Source of the DNA: Lucifuga dentata | Lineage: Eukaryota > Chordata > Actinopteri > Ophidiiformes > Bythitidae | Reading direction: 5' to 3' | Assembly: GCA_014773175.1 (NCBI GenBank) | Contig: VXCM01005622.1 | Location: 11,454 to 75,453, forward strand | DNA length: 64,000 bases | In this document: in pieces, positions 22,750-37,100 of the stretch | Position numbering within the stretch: position 1 is the first letter of the stretch | How the letters are laid out: each line of letters begins with the position of its first letter | The notes under the pieces: generated by a model | Told to the model about the DNA's origin: nothing | Databases searched by the model: none | What the model saw: only the letters and a program-made list of their open reading frames with translations | Made by a program: the position numbers and the translations under genes

Positions 22750-22782
22750 GCTGATGTCCTCCTCCTCCTCCTCCTCCTCCTC
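22750..22782. repeat. (CTC)n microsatellite
   Basis: Repeated CTC triplets with a TCTTCC edge. Confidence 0.85.
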
Positions 22783-23132
22783 TTCCGTGTCACTGATCGC
22801 CCCTCATACCTCCTCTGCTGCATTTTAAAACTCACAGAGCTGAGCTAAATCTTCATCAGATGATGATGATCAGACTTCCTGCGTGGTTTCAGCTTCACGT
22901 CACCTTCTCCACCTTCTGCCTCATGTGACTGAGCCTTATGAAATCTTTGACGGGTCTTTGATGGATTTTATTTCCTGCAGGAAATCACACAGATGTAGAA
23001 TAACATGACCAAAGTGGCAAACATCCTTCTCAATTAGAGCAGGTAAGACTAATTTATCACCAGCTGAAAGGATCAACTTTTCCTGGGTTTGTCATTTCAT
23101 CTTTCTCACACTTACGTTTACACAGTTTTTGG

Positions 23133-23172
<40 letters not shown>

Positions 23173-23200
23173 NTCACACTTACGTTTACACAGTTTTTGG

Positions 23201-23240
<40 letters not shown>

Positions 23241-23658
23241 TATAAGCTGAGAAACACAATCAGTTCTTGTTAGTCCAGGACATAAACCAGCCTGTTGTAT
23301 GTTTTTAATTGAGTTTGCAAGTTGTTTGAAAGGTGTTACTTGACTTTCACACAATGCAGTACATTTAAAATGTGTTAGTGTTGTTGCCTTGATATAAAAG
23401 CAACTCAGTGAGGACGTACTTCTATTTTTATTTAATGTGATACAGTAAATACATGAACTAATTTATTAAAAATTATTAAAGACATCAAACCAAATCCTAG
23501 AAACATTTTACAGCAGATCCTCTACTGGATTGTAAACCAACACATAACCACATTTTTATGTATTTTGTTTAAAAACTAAAATGGATTAATCAAAAAATTT
23601 CCTTCAGATCAGTTTTCTCTGTTGATCTTCATCAGTAACTCAAGAGAAGGGGGATGAA

Positions 23659-23697
<39 letters not shown>

Positions 23698-25850
23698 AAA
23701 TCATTTCCAAAGCAGGAAATACAGCCCATGTTTTCACATGAAACTGAATTGTCTGTAACTCGTGGAAGATCTGTGTCAGGCTTTTATTTGTCTGTAATAT
23801 TTCAGTGAAGTAATATAATTTCTGAGTTGTTTTTTCCTTTGAGCTCAGTGACTGTAACTTAGAGTTCTGCTGCTCTGCGAGCTGGACAAGATGCATAAAC
23901 TAGGCCAATGTGCACTGATATATGCAAATGCTGGCTGCTATCCATGGTAGTGGCTTTGAACTGGTTTCATAGTTAATTTCTTCAGATCTTAGATGCCAAT
24001 AAACCTGAAGAATGAAGTTTACAGATTTCTAAGATGATTTGATGCATAACTCATTATTTGATGCAAATGGAGAATCTGGATAAGGTTTACAGGAGGAACT
24101 GATCACGTCTGCAGTTCCTCCTGTAAAACATATCTGAGCTGGAAGAGTTTTTCTGATTTTATTTCCCCCATTAATGCAAAAATAAAGCTGCATGATGCTA
24201 GAAATAATTTCAAATGAACTTATTAACAAATGCATTTGAAAATGAATTTGATCCAGCGAAAGTTTCTATTTGCATATAAGCCACTTAGGAGCCATTCATA
24301 ATTCTATTTTCCCAAAAAGTTTTAGCGTTTGACCAAAAAAGCTTTGCTTATTTCTGTCTGTCATCCACCTGCATCTGCTCTCAAATGGCCTCATGTAAGA
24401 TTCAGAAGCAAAGAATTAGCTGTTAAACAGAAACACCTTGCAAAGGGAATGAATGATCACAGGAATAGTAGCTTTACATCTATTAATTAAGTAAGCCAGC
24501 TAAATATTTAAATATCCTTGCAGAGCGCTGCTGCAAGTAGGACACAGCCACAGGCTTCACTCTGTCACTTTCCATCCTTCGCTCGTTTTAAGGCTCCATC
24601 TCCCCCATTGCTTCTTTTTCTGTCCTCTGCTTCCTGCTTCTTTGCTTCTTTCATTCATTCCTGCGTGACTGATTTAACTGATGTTAATTAAGGATACATC
24701 CTGGATCCCTCACAACAACAGCAATCCTGCTGCTGTTACTCGACATCTACAAATAATATTAATGGACTACATTATAATCATTTTATTTACATAACCATTA
24801 AATGATTTAAAAACCAATAAAAGTCTTATATAAGTGCAGTGATAAATGACGCTCATTCATAAAGCTACACAGCTTCATTTGGTGTAAAAGTGAAATTGAT
24901 GCTACAAAAACCAGCAGAAACAGATTGGATTTACACAACAATTCTTGATGCTCAATTTTGATCTTTTGCCTATATCAGATTTTTTTGTTTGGCTTATTTA
25001 AATTTTTTTAAGCAGCTTGTATCTGATACCTGAATTTACACGCTATGACCTTTGACCTGTAGCAGCAGGATGCAGCTATGCATGCTCACATTTCTGAGAT
25101 GTTTGTGAACAAAACATTTAAGATGAGAGTAAGATGAGAAGTATTTGAAATATGATCAGAGGTTAAAACTTTCACATGCAGAGATCTGATATGTTGTGTG
25201 AGCGTTTATCTCTCCATCAGGACACGTATGTTCATCGGTTAATCACAGAGGAGAAGTGGGTGGAGTTGGAGTTTTGCTGCTGTAACAGGAGCCTGTTATC
25301 ACACACTAACACCTCTATTTGACAAACACATATCAGCGTGTCTGATATATATAGTATGTCCTCCATTTCTGTTTACAGGGAGCATCATCATATTGATGCT
25401 GACATCATCATATGCAGATAAAGCAGAACGTTACGTAGGAGTCGGAATGGGAAGGAAATTCTGATCTGTGGATTTAGACAGCAGCAGCATTGGTGGATAT
25501 CTGATACGTATCTGATTTATTTCCACATATGTAAGAGGCCCAAAACAGATCTGAGAATATCTGATTCCATGTGACTTTTTACCATTTACATCTTCAGGAA
25601 GCATGTCTGATATGTGTCACATGAGCAAAAGATCAGAATCAGGTCACATGGCGTGGTCGTGTAAATCCAGCGAGGATTCACATGAAAATGATACAGTTTA
25701 CTGGAGCTCAACAAAAACAATCACAAACCAGATACAAGCAGGCCAAAATCCACAGAGGCAAAAATACGAGCCACCCAAGTCAGGCTGGGAACAGACACGA
25801 CAAAAACCAGAACAAGCTAGAGGTCCAGAACAAACATGATCAGAGAAAAC
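22783..25850. other. Intergenic region with (TTGA)n and (CA)n microsatellites
   Basis: GATT/TTGA repeats at 23135-23240 are duplicated around N at 23173. A CA run lies at 23665-23692. Nothing else could be assigned. Confidence 0.45.
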
Positions 25851-26406
25851 TAGGATGGCAATTTCAACATGGAAGTTTGAACGGTTTCAAAACACACTGA
25901 CATGCCCCGTTCCAATATGTGTCCTGACAACTGTTTCAAAACTTCTCACGCAGTCATCACGTGACAGTTTAGGAGGCGTGGCAAAACATCACCACACGCA
26001 CCATAATTTTCCTCAGTGAATCAAGGGAAATGATTTACTGAAAACTGGTTTAGAACAACTGGCACAAATTAAAATGCAGACATAATCATCATCTATAAGT
26101 ATAATAAACAAAAAATTGTTGTCAGTTGCCATGACATAGATGTGATAAGATAAATATTTGTCATAAGGTCTATAAACTATCATCACAAAGTGTGCATCTC
26201 TTTGCTCACATATATAAAAGTCCTCAATCAATAATAGATGGTTTGATTGCATCTGCATGAAAACTGTTCACGTTTTGGAACAGGAGGCGTTCAACACTGC
26301 TGCAATTACAACACCTGCCAGTAGATGCCAGCGTTGAGCGAGACGTTTCGAAACAATATAGCTACATGTGTTGAGACGTTTTGAAGCCTCAAAATTGCCA
26401 TCCCTA
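25851..26406. mobile_element. Short inverted-repeat element (TAGGATGGCAATTT ends)
   Basis: The left end TAGGATGGCAATTT and the right end, read inverted as TAGGGATGGCAATTTTGAGG, match with one gap. The interior has GTTTCGAAAC-like motifs near both ends. No open reading frame of note. Confidence 0.6.
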
Positions 26407-26436
26407 CTGATGTAGGGATGGCAATCCCTACATCAG
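26394..26436. repeat. Overlapping perfect palindromes
   Basis: ATTGCCATCCCTAC at 26394-26407 pairs with 26412-26425 over a 4-base loop. CTGATGTAGGGA at 26407-26418 pairs with 26425-26436. The two hairpins share sequence and so exclude each other. Confidence 0.85.
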
Positions 26437-27366
26437 TATAATCATACATCAGTATGATCATTTATAACTTCTTGTTTTACTGTGGTACTTTTATTGTCCT
26501 ACTGTTCTTATAATGTTATTCTATGTTTGATTGAGCTGTGTCAAAGACAAGTTTCTGTTACTTTGTGATAGATAATAAAGACTGGAATGTCTGGAAAAGA
26601 CTAACAAAGGAGTATATATACTGTGACTAATGAGTAATGATAATCAGCTGGAGCAGGAGGAAACAGGAACAGGTAACCAGGAGCGACGGGGAGAACTGAG
26701 GGCGACTAGAGGATGTATAGGGTTGTGGGGTGTGTAAGGTCAAAAACACGCAGCAAAGACAACATTAAACCGAAGAACAGAATGTGAATGTTGTTGTGAC
26801 AGACGCTGGAGGAGTGAGGACATTTAATTTCTCTTAAACCGTCGTTCCTCCATCCTCACATCTTTTCCTTGTGCTTTGAGTGGGCGGGACTAAGATGCAA
26901 GGAAAGAAATAAGTGAGGGGAAACATGGAAACAATGAAAAGCTTCGGAATCCATGTTGACAACCATGTATTTACAGTGATAAGGACTGACAGCACAGAGG
27001 ATTAGGCATTCTAATTTGGGATTTAAAAAAAAAAAGGGGGGGGGGGGGNGGGGGGGGGGGGAATTTTCTGTGGTTGTGGCAAAGCTTAAAAATAGAAGAA
27101 TAGTCAAGTTTTACATATATTTACATAACAAGAATAATAAAGAATAAAAATGAGGAAAACATTTGGAAAATATAATTAACTGAGGCTCATGATAGGATCA
27201 ATACAGCCTAACTTAGTACAACTAACTCTGAGTACAACTTAGCCTGACAGATGAAAGCCCAGTCTGACAACATAGAGCTGATTGACTAGCCTGAGATGTC
27301 CTACGATGGCCACCGTACAGATTTAGGCAATAACATGGCCTTTATTCTGCTGCCACCTTCAGGATA

Positions 27367-27405
<39 letters not shown>

Positions 27406-27828
27406 TGGTAAGGATGTAGGGATCGCAGGGTTGTTCCTGCATTGAGAAATTTTGATTTCTGATGTGTAATGACCAGCATGGCCTCAAGGGAAAGGTAGCG
27501 TTGACTTTTATTCTTGTTGATCCTCAGGACTGGGTTCACAAAATCCTTAACCTATTGGATGTTTGTGAGGTGTGGTCGACTTAAAGCATCACTACAAACC
27601 TAAATAATTGTAGTGTAATTATATTGTAGTGTAATGCTGTAATTTCATTATACTGTAATTTCATTATATGTTACGTATAATGACAATAAAGCTATTCTAT
27701 TCTNCTGTAATTTCATTATACTGTAATTTCATTATATGTTACGTATAATGACAATAAAGCTATTCTATTCTATAAACTTTGCTCTTTTGTCTCTGACCAT
27801 TCTGCTTTGATCTTTGTCTCTCTAACAG
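26437..27828. other. Region upstream of kcnv1
   Basis: Contains an inverted relative (about 26820-26910) of the repeat at 15330-15425, a G-run split by N at 27049, a T-run at 27370-27402 and an N-joined duplication at 27704. The kcnv1 promoter and 5' UTR exon must lie here or further upstream, but I cannot place them. Confidence 0.4.
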
Positions 27829-28144
27829 CTTCTCCTCCCTCCTCCTCCTCCACCATGAGCCTCCCCATGGCGGAGGCGGAGGTTTACAGCGACAGCGCCT
27901 CCCTGTTGTCTGTGGAATCCAACATTTTCTACAATGAGACAGCAAGGAGATGCCCTTTGAACTTCTATGTCATCAATGTCGGTGGAAGTCGGTACGTGCT
28001 GTCCCAGGAGCTGCTGGCGTCCCACCCAGAGACGCGGCTGGGGAAGCTGGCCCTCTGCAGCCAAGACACGGTACTGGAGCTCTGCGACGACGCAAACTTC
28101 CCAGAGAACGAGTTCTTCTTCGACCGAAACGCACAGACCTTCCA
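27829..28144 (+). CDS. kcnv1: kcnv1 first coding exon
   Basis: An acceptor CTCTCTAACAG at 27818-27828 is followed by 26 nt of 5' UTR and ATG at 27855. The exon ends at CA|GTAGGT, phase 2; the Gln97 codon is completed by the next exon. It encodes the N-terminus and most of the T1 domain, including ELCDDANFPENEFFFDR. Confidence 0.93.
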
Positions 28145-31100
28145 GTAGGTGATGCCTCCTTCTCCAATCTGACTTAAAACATGATATCCTGTAACGCCAG
28201 TGCAGTTTATTCACAATAAATGGTCTAAAGCAGTGATGAATTCTTCACATTCACAAGTTTCACCTCTCTGACTGCAGGTTTGAGGTCAGAGGTCACGCTC
28301 ATTGATATCTACAAGCTGGAAGTTCTGAGACAAACTGACAGATGTAATAAATTACAATGCAGCTTTTATTTTAACCAGCAAGCAGGAAAAAATACAAAAC
28401 CTTGGAACGTCAGTTGGTGAATCCATCTAAGATGTTTAACAAAACATCTCAATATTTTGTGCACAGTTTGGAATATCATTAGCTTTTGATATTCACAGTC
28501 TCCAGAGGATGACTCTCAATACTTTTGTGACTCTCATCATTTCCTGTAGCACCACCATGACAAATTTATGACAGTTATACATGAAAAAATTAAATTTACT
28601 GAGCACATTCATTCTCCCCAGAGGATGGACCATTTTGGTACTACAAAACCTTTCCTACAGCACAAATCTACATGAGATATAACATAACCTAATAATATGT
28701 ATTTAGCATATTCATGCTCCCCAGAGGATAAACAGTTTTGATATTCATGACATCATGACTTTGACCTACTTTTTGAAATATTCAAAATAAACACCAGAAA
28801 ATTACCAGATTTGTTTTGAGCCCAAACAAAATGAATCAATTAATTAATTATAACTAGCCACAGGGAAAAAGTCAACAATTATTCCAGACAAATTTAACAA
28901 TAAAACACATGAATTTAGTTGCTACAGCTAAAATGATTTTTTTTTTTTTTTTTTTTTTGAGGCCTGACTTTGCTGATAGAAGGCACTTTTTTCTTATAAA
29001 AACTTTATTTTTGTCATCAAGCAAAACTTTCAAATGTGTCACTGTTTAACAACAATATGGTAGTTTTATATAACATTAACATAATTATGATCCATGAGTA
29101 AATCAATAACTAAACAAATCTAAGAATCTGATCAAGCATTTGATGCCAAATTTTAGACAGTTTAGGGCTGTCATGATATCAGATTTTCACTACACGATTG
29201 TTGTGGCCAAAAGAATTCATGATAAAGATATTATTGCAATATCTGTAGAAAACTTGAAAAAAATAATAATAATGCTATCAGTCAGATTCATCTTTAACTT
29301 TGCTTCTTGAGTGTTTTGTGTCTTTTTTGTCAAATGAATTAGACTCCAAATAGGAGTGTAGGGAGGTGGAGAAAGTCTGTAACCAGAACTGTACAAAAGC
29401 TACAAAAAGAGCAATTCCACCTTAAAGGATGGTGTAAAGGAACCAGATGACCTGATAAACAAAAGATCCACAAATCTAACAAATAACCAGGAGAGAGAAA
29501 ATCCTGTCAAGTCCAACGCCATGATAACTTAGCTTTAGCAACACAACTAAGACCTTCATGGAACATTTCCTGTTCCAGGGCTAGCAAGCTAACTGCTACT
29601 TCCTGTCTCTACCGTGGTGAAATCTGCAAGATGATGGAGGTGAAGGTGGTGAACAGGTTGGTGGTATCGCCTCCTTTAGCGGTTCCTGTTGATCGGCGTT
29701 TTCTGCAGACTGGGGCGTCTACCAACTTCCTGTCTTTGTTACTGAATCCTAAAAACTCCACACTGTAGCTAACTTTTTTCAGGTTAGGGTAGAACATCTC
29801 ACTCTGTCTGTCAGCTCCTCCATCATGATTTAGTGCAGCAGGAGGAGCTACACACTGTGGTAGTAGCTAGCTAGCTAGCTAGTTACTGCATCAAGTCACG
29901 TGTGTGTGTGTGTGTGTGATTGGGGGGGTGTTGTGGGAGGGAGACAAAGCTAGAACAGAAAGAAACGGAAATGATTTAAGAGGCGCTGGATTATTTACAT
30001 GATATTATCATATGTGTATTATTAACATGATATCAGTATTTCATTTTTTAAATGTCATGGTTATCATCAATACTGGTTTATCGTGACACACCCCTAATAC
30101 AGTTGGATAATGGATAATAATAATAATAATAATAATAATGTAATAATAATAATTATATATGTATATATAGATAGATAGATAGATATAGATATATAATTTT
30201 GTATATTGACTAATGTTTGGTCGTTTTGTTTCTAAAACAGTACAGAAGTTTGACACCTAGCCTTACATTGTGGATTAGACATTTCTCTTTTTTTGTGTGT
30301 TTCTGCTGACAGGTATGTGATGAACTTCTACCGTACAGGTCACCTGCATGTTAGGGAGGAGCTGTGCGAGATCTCCTTCTTGCAGGAAATCGAGTACTGG
30401 GGTATCGACGAGCTTCGCATCAACCATTGCTGCAGGGAACGCTACTACCGCCACAAGGAGCAGAAGGAAAGTCTGGAAGTAAAGCGAGAAGTTGAGGTTG
30501 AGGATAGCGACGAGGACTTTGTGGGTGCTGCCTGCCCACTGATCCGCCGGCATCTGTGGAACCTGCTGGAGAAACCTGACTCGTCCCGTGCTGCCCGAAC
30601 TTTTGGCTCACTCTCCATCTTGTTCGTGGTGGTGTCGATTATCAATATGGCGCTAATCTCTCTGGACTTAGGGGAGGAGTTTGGCGTTGGTGCACCACTG
30701 CTGTTCGACACCTTGGAGTACGTGTGCGTGGTGTGGTTCACCGCTGAGCTCACTCTTCGGTTTCTCTGCGTGAGGGATAAGTGCCGGTTCAGTCGGAGCA
30801 TTCCCAACATGATCGACCTGCTGGCCATCTTGCCTTTCTATGTGACTCTGGTGGTGGAAAGCCTTCACGGAGAAACCACAGAGCTGGAGAACGTGGGCCG
30901 CGTGGTGCAGATCCTCCGACTCCTCAGGTCCCTGCGCATGCTGAAGCTGGGGCGACACTCCACAGGTAAGCTAGTCAGTCCTGAAAGACATCCAGTCCTC
31001 TTAAGTCTTTTCTTCTGATTGAGTGAGAGCTGAAATTTTAGGCATCTAAAAAGACCTACAATGGCACTAAAGCTGCATTCCAGTCAAAGTGGGATGCTGG

Positions 31101-34100
31101 AATTTCCCAGTTGAAAATTCTGACTTCTGACCTCCAAGCATTCCAGCCCCCAGAATGCCAAATGTAAGCAAAAAGCATGGCTGAACACCCATAAATATTG
31201 TAAGATTAACTAAACTTAGTAATAAATGCTAACTAAAGTAAAGTTAGACTACAGGACTGTCTGGTTGTGTTGTTTTANTTAGTAATAAATGCTAACTAAA
31301 GTAAAGTTAGACTACAGGACTGTCTGGTTGTGTTGTTTTACAATAACATTAATTACAGTGGGTATTAAACATTTATGCAGAGAAGTAATATTATTATTAT
31401 TATTATTATTATTTTATTTCAATGTCATGCAAGAAAATATACTTCATTCGGCTGTTAGCTGATTATTTACAATTATTTTACATGGGCACCGCCATGTTGA
31501 ATGACGTCATACTTGTGAAATCGGAGTAGATAGATTTGATCTGAGTTTCCAAGTTGGTGCTCCAACTTCAAGTGCTGTTCCAACAAATTTTTTCAAGTAG
31601 GAGGTTGGAAATTTTTGAGTTCTGAGTTTGTCTGGAATGCAGTCATAGGCCTGTTTCACATGCTAAGCGTTAGCATTGCCGCTGAACTTAGCATCCAGCG
31701 CTCTGCTTATGAGCAGAGTCTGAGCAGTGCTGCTCAACCACTCAAGTGCTGACAGGAAGCGCTCATTGCTAACGACATGTTGATGGTTGTCATGGGCGAT
31801 CTTTGCACATTTGTGCTCCAAATTGGGTTTCTGCGTCAAATCAGGTGACATGGACATTGCAACAAAGAAGGCCCTGGCTCTTCTTCTCATTTGGAGAACC
31901 AAAGTGAAAAAACGGTGATGAATGTTGAGTCACTGCTCTAAACTGCTCTGCACAGGTTATGAGCTTCTCCTTCATCGCTGTGGCACTTCTGCTTCTGCTG
32001 TTCTCTGATTGGTTGCATGTTGGAAAGGTCAGCATTGGAAAGGTCAAAGTTGAATTTGGTTGAACTTTGAGCATCGCGTCAAAACGGAGAATCCGAGTGC
32101 TGCGCGATGCTCAAGATGGCGTGACACAACGTTAGGAGTCACCAATACACAATAATGGAATGCCCGGATCAGCACAACGCTCAACAGTTAGCATGTGAAA
32201 CCGGCTGTAGAATGGTGCCAACCCCACTGATATTTGCTTAGCTACCATAGCTGCAGCCTACAAAATCTGATAGTTGTTGATCTAGAAGTTGCAGAAGTGG
32301 TGGAATCATCCAGCGACTGAGCACCAAAGTCAGGCGTGAGTAAACTCTTGGAGTCTGTTTGCTGAGTTTTCTGGAATAACTTTGTTGAATTCTACAGAAA
32401 AGGTGAAAGTTTGAGAGGTGCAGCATGTAAAAAAAAATAAATTAAAAATCGCAGTGTGTTGGCCTCGTTTGAAGATGACCTCACAGAGCTTTGTGAATCT
32501 CTCAAGCTGATGTCCCGAAATCATTCAACAACTACAAAATAGTTTCCATTTGGACATGTTGGTTTGTTGGGAGGTACCTTGAGAATGACTGTGGATAGTC
32601 ACAGTCCCCAGAGGATGAATCCTCATGATATGAGTGACTTTTCCTTTAGTATCACAATTAGACCAAAGTGAATAATACATATCTACACGTCAGATTGTTA
32701 CAATGAGCACAATCATGCTCCCCAGAGGATGAACCGTTCTGATTTTAATGAATCCATGATGTTTCTTCTAGTGCCACCCTGAGGACAAACTTTAAGAAAA
32801 GCAAAATTATCAGTATGTTTGTTCTGTCCAGCACATTTTTGTAGCCTATTAAAAATACACAAACGAAAACCTGTAAATGAGTATTCTGTTTGCCTTTCTG
32901 TAAATGTGAGGATTTTTGTGCCAAATGTGTCCAAATGTCATCGTTCTTACTGGCTGGAGGAAAAGCACTGCAGAGTTCACATCATACCTCTCTGAACATC
33001 GTGGCTGTGAAGGCAGCTTTAGAGAGTCGTGTGTCTCTCATCTTATCTGTCTGTATTAATATCAGATAATAACGGTACGACGTCTTTATACTTGTTCGTG
33101 TCTCCTGGTTAATAAGTTTGTCCTCTCAGTAGGATCAGATTGAGCTCAGCAGAATAAACAGCATCTAATGAAAAGTGAGAGAGGAACCTACGTACGTACA
33201 AGAGCCCAGAGGGACAAACCTCATCCATGACTCATCTGGAGCTGAAAGTTGTTGTTTGTTTTTTTTTTTTTTTTTTNTTTTTTTTTTTTTTTTCTCATTT
33301 GATTTTCTGTGTAATTCATCTTTCATCTTCCACCTAAAAAGCTGCACCGTTAAAAAACAAAAAAAAACCTTTGTTAAACAGGATGACAAATTTTAATGAT
33401 AAATTTTAACCAACTTGCCAGTTTTCTGTTTGTTTTTGTAAAAATAAAATTTAGGTTTTAGAAAAATTGAAAGAAATCTTAACTGATTTTTGAAATGTGT
33501 TCTTTACTTGGTTGTTATACAATGGAGTCCAAAAGTCTGAGACCACTTTGAAAATACTTCTATTTTACATTCTTTTTGAATTTGAAGGACCATGCCATCC
33601 ATTTTACATGTTTGAGCCTAATACATTCAGTTTTCATACGTGTTACATCATTTCCCAAAGGATAAAACCGTATTTCAGCTTTCCTGATATTTTGCAAAAT
33701 CTCTTAATCTTTCAAAATCAAATATTCAAGTGATACACCCACCTTAAAAATCCATGTTTCTCCTGCTAATAGTTACACAGCCTTATGAAGTCACGGTCCT
33801 TTAAATTTTTCCATAAACACAGGTCTTCTTTTGGGACTATATTCCCCAGTGGAGGCATACATTCACTCCACACTTTTTAGTGTACATAAACACTAAAATT
33901 ACGTAACTTCTAAAAAAAATATCAGCATCAACAAGTTGATTTTAATAGCATACCAGAATGAACTGAAACCAATGGAGGTCTGGAAGGTAGGAAAAACATT
34001 TTTAATTCACCGTTCCAGTAGTATGCTTTGGGAAATGATTGTCAGTAATGTAACATGTATGAAAATTGAATATATTAGGCTCAAACATGCAAAATGTGGT

Positions 34101-37100
34101 ATGGTCCTTTAATACGAGCTATTTCATTCCAAATGATAATATCATCTTAACAATTAGAGTGAAAAGTTGAATCTTTGAAAAAATGTCCATGAATACCAGA
34201 ATATCTTAGTATTTGGTATGAATATCAGAATATCTTAGTATTTGGTATGAATGTCAGAATATCTTAGTATTTGGCATGAATGTCAGAATATCTTAGTATT
34301 TTTATGATACATAGGGAGCCACAATGTGACTGTAGCTGGAGGTCAATGTCTATTAAAAATAATTAGTTTCATAAATTGGCAATAAAACAAAGTAAACCAA
34401 GGACTTAATGTAGCTTCAAGGTACAGAAAACTATGGAACAAAAACTACAATCAAACTACAATCACAAATCTCATNATGTAGCTTCAAGGTACAGAAAACT
34501 ATGGAACAAAAACTACAATCAAACTACAATCACAAATCTCATTTTTTCACATAGAAAATGTGACAGACAGGGGAAAAAAAAGGGGGTTTCACACAGTGGG
34601 GTCCAAAAGTCTGCGACCGCATGTAAAATCTGTATGTTATATGTTACATAACATCTTATGTTTTCCATATAAGACTGGAAATAATCAGAAAGTCTGACAT
34701 CATAGAAGCTCTGTGGAACATCTTCACATCATGCTGGATAACTTGGCTCATCAGGTTTTTACAGACGTGTGGAGTCCATGATGCTGTCATTAAAGCTAAA
34801 GGTACCAAATACTAAGATATCCTGACATTCATACCAAATACTATGATATACTGAATATTAGGATATTCTGACATTCATACAAATACTATGATATACTGAA
34901 TATTAAGATATTCTGACATTCATACAAATACTATGATATACTGAATACTAAGATATTCTGACATTCATAATTCATACAGATTTTACATGCAGTCTCAGAC
35001 TTTTGGACCCCACTGTGTGATACCCCCCCCCCCCNTGAGATTTGTGATTGTAGTTTGATTGTAGTTTTTGTTCCATAGTTTTCTGTACCTTGAAGCTACA
35101 TGAAGTACTTGGTTGACTTTCTTTTATTGCCAATTTATAAAACTAATTATTTTTAATAGGTATTGACCTCCAGCTACAGTCACATTGTGGCTCCCTATGT
35201 ATCATAAAAATTTTTAATTAATGGAAAGGTCAAGAGGTCACATTAAACCACATTTTTGACAGTTGCCTCCACAATTCAAACATGAAGACAAATTTAACTT
35301 GCTTTCATTTGATTTACATAATCATTTTGGAATATGTAAAAGTTTTCCCTCAGAGTTAAATTTCTGTCTCATTCAACTCTGTCCAAAATAAGATTTCCCA
35401 GCTGAGTCAGAGCTCATTTTCACTTCCTCCATTTCTACAACGCTGAAGCAAATCTCTTCATGACCTTTCTGAGCTCATTTCTCTTTTTAATCTCTTAGGA
35501 GACAGAGGGGTGGCAGGTGTGAACATCGGCTCGGATGTGAGCATATTCATAAATTTGCTGTTTCCTCTCTGCCATCATGTTGTTTTATCTCTTCTCTAAA
35601 TGGCTTCAGCCCTCACTCAGCTCAGATGGCAGAAAAAAAGAGAAATGAGAGGGACGCATGCTGTCATTAGTGAGGAAGAGTTTCATTTCAGAAAAAGAAA
35701 TCCTGATGAAAAAACACAGCTGGTGTACTGAAAACTATTTAAAGTTATTAGTCAGCATCAGACTTTCATTTAAAATAATTATAAGATAGATGTTAAGATC
35801 CTTTACTGTAATTGTAGAAGTACAATAAAATCCAATCTGTGTAGATGCGTAGAATATGAGAATAAAAACAATAAAATATCTCTGTATATCTCTGTATAAA
35901 ATATCTCTTCCAATTTTAACAGCAATGGACAATATGGACGAAAAGACTTGACCAATAAAATCACACTGGGTTTTGAAACTTGAGAACTAATATGTCACTT
36001 TAGCAACAATATAAACATATAGGAATAAAAATAGTTTATAGATTAAATACTGACTCATTCATTTCAGCTGTTTTTGAAACATTTTTGAATGGAAAACAGT
36101 TTGTCATCACATTTCTGTAGCTGTAAGAGTTTTTTATGCATTAGTAATTAGATGATTGGCGAAAGATGGAGGTAATTTGCTACTTTTTTTAAAGGACCAT
36201 ACCAGCCATTTTGCATGTTTGAGCCTAATATATTCAATTTTCATTTATGGTAAGGTTACTGACAATCATTTCCCAAAGCATACTACTGGAATGGTGAATT
36301 AAAAATGTTTTTCCTACCTTCCAGACCTCCATTGGTTTCAGTTCATTCTGCTATTAAAATCAACTTGTTGATACTGTAAACGTTCTTGGGATAGGTAATC
36401 CATCATCACCAACAAGACGTGTATTCAGGTTTTTTTAGAAGTTATGTAATTTTAGTGTTTAAGCTCAATAAAAAGCGTGGAGTGAATGTATGCCTCCACC
36501 GGGGAATATAGTCCCAAAAGAAGACCTGCGTTTATGGAAAAATTTAAAGGACCGTGACTTCATAAGGCTGTGTAACTATTAGCAGGAGAAACATGGATTT
36601 TTAAGGTGGGTGTATCACTTGAATATTTGATTTTGAAAGATTAAGAGATTTAGCAAAATATCAGGAAAGCTGAAATACGGTTTTATCCTTTGGGAAATGA
36701 TTGTCAGTAATGTAACGTATGAAAATTGAATATATTAGGCTTAAACATGAAAAATGGGTGGTATGTGGTCCTTTAACTCCAGCTTGGTTGTGTCCATACT
36801 TTAAAAATCTTCCATATCTTCTTTCTATTAATCTTAGTCTCATGTTTTTCAGAATTTTTGTCCTCACTTTGTCCCTGTCCTTACAGAATTTTATGCCGGC
36901 TGTGTCAGTTTTGTCCTGTAGGAGGCACTAGAAAGTCAGAGGACTTCATCCTCTGGTCACGACTGTTCTCAGTTAATTTGATGGCAATCTGCAAGTTAGA
37001 TTTTGATATTTTCTCTTTTTTTTTTTTTTTNTTTTTTTTTTTTTTGACTTGCAATTTTTATTGTTTTTCAGTACAAATCACAATCTTTCAAACATAATCA

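Larger units (their letters stand above)
28145..30312 (+). other. kcnv1 intron 1
   Basis: It holds a degenerate tandem repeat (28490-28790), a T-run at 28938-28958, a GT run at about 29900-29918 and (AAT)n/(AGAT)n repeats at 30115-30190. Nothing coding. Confidence 0.7.
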
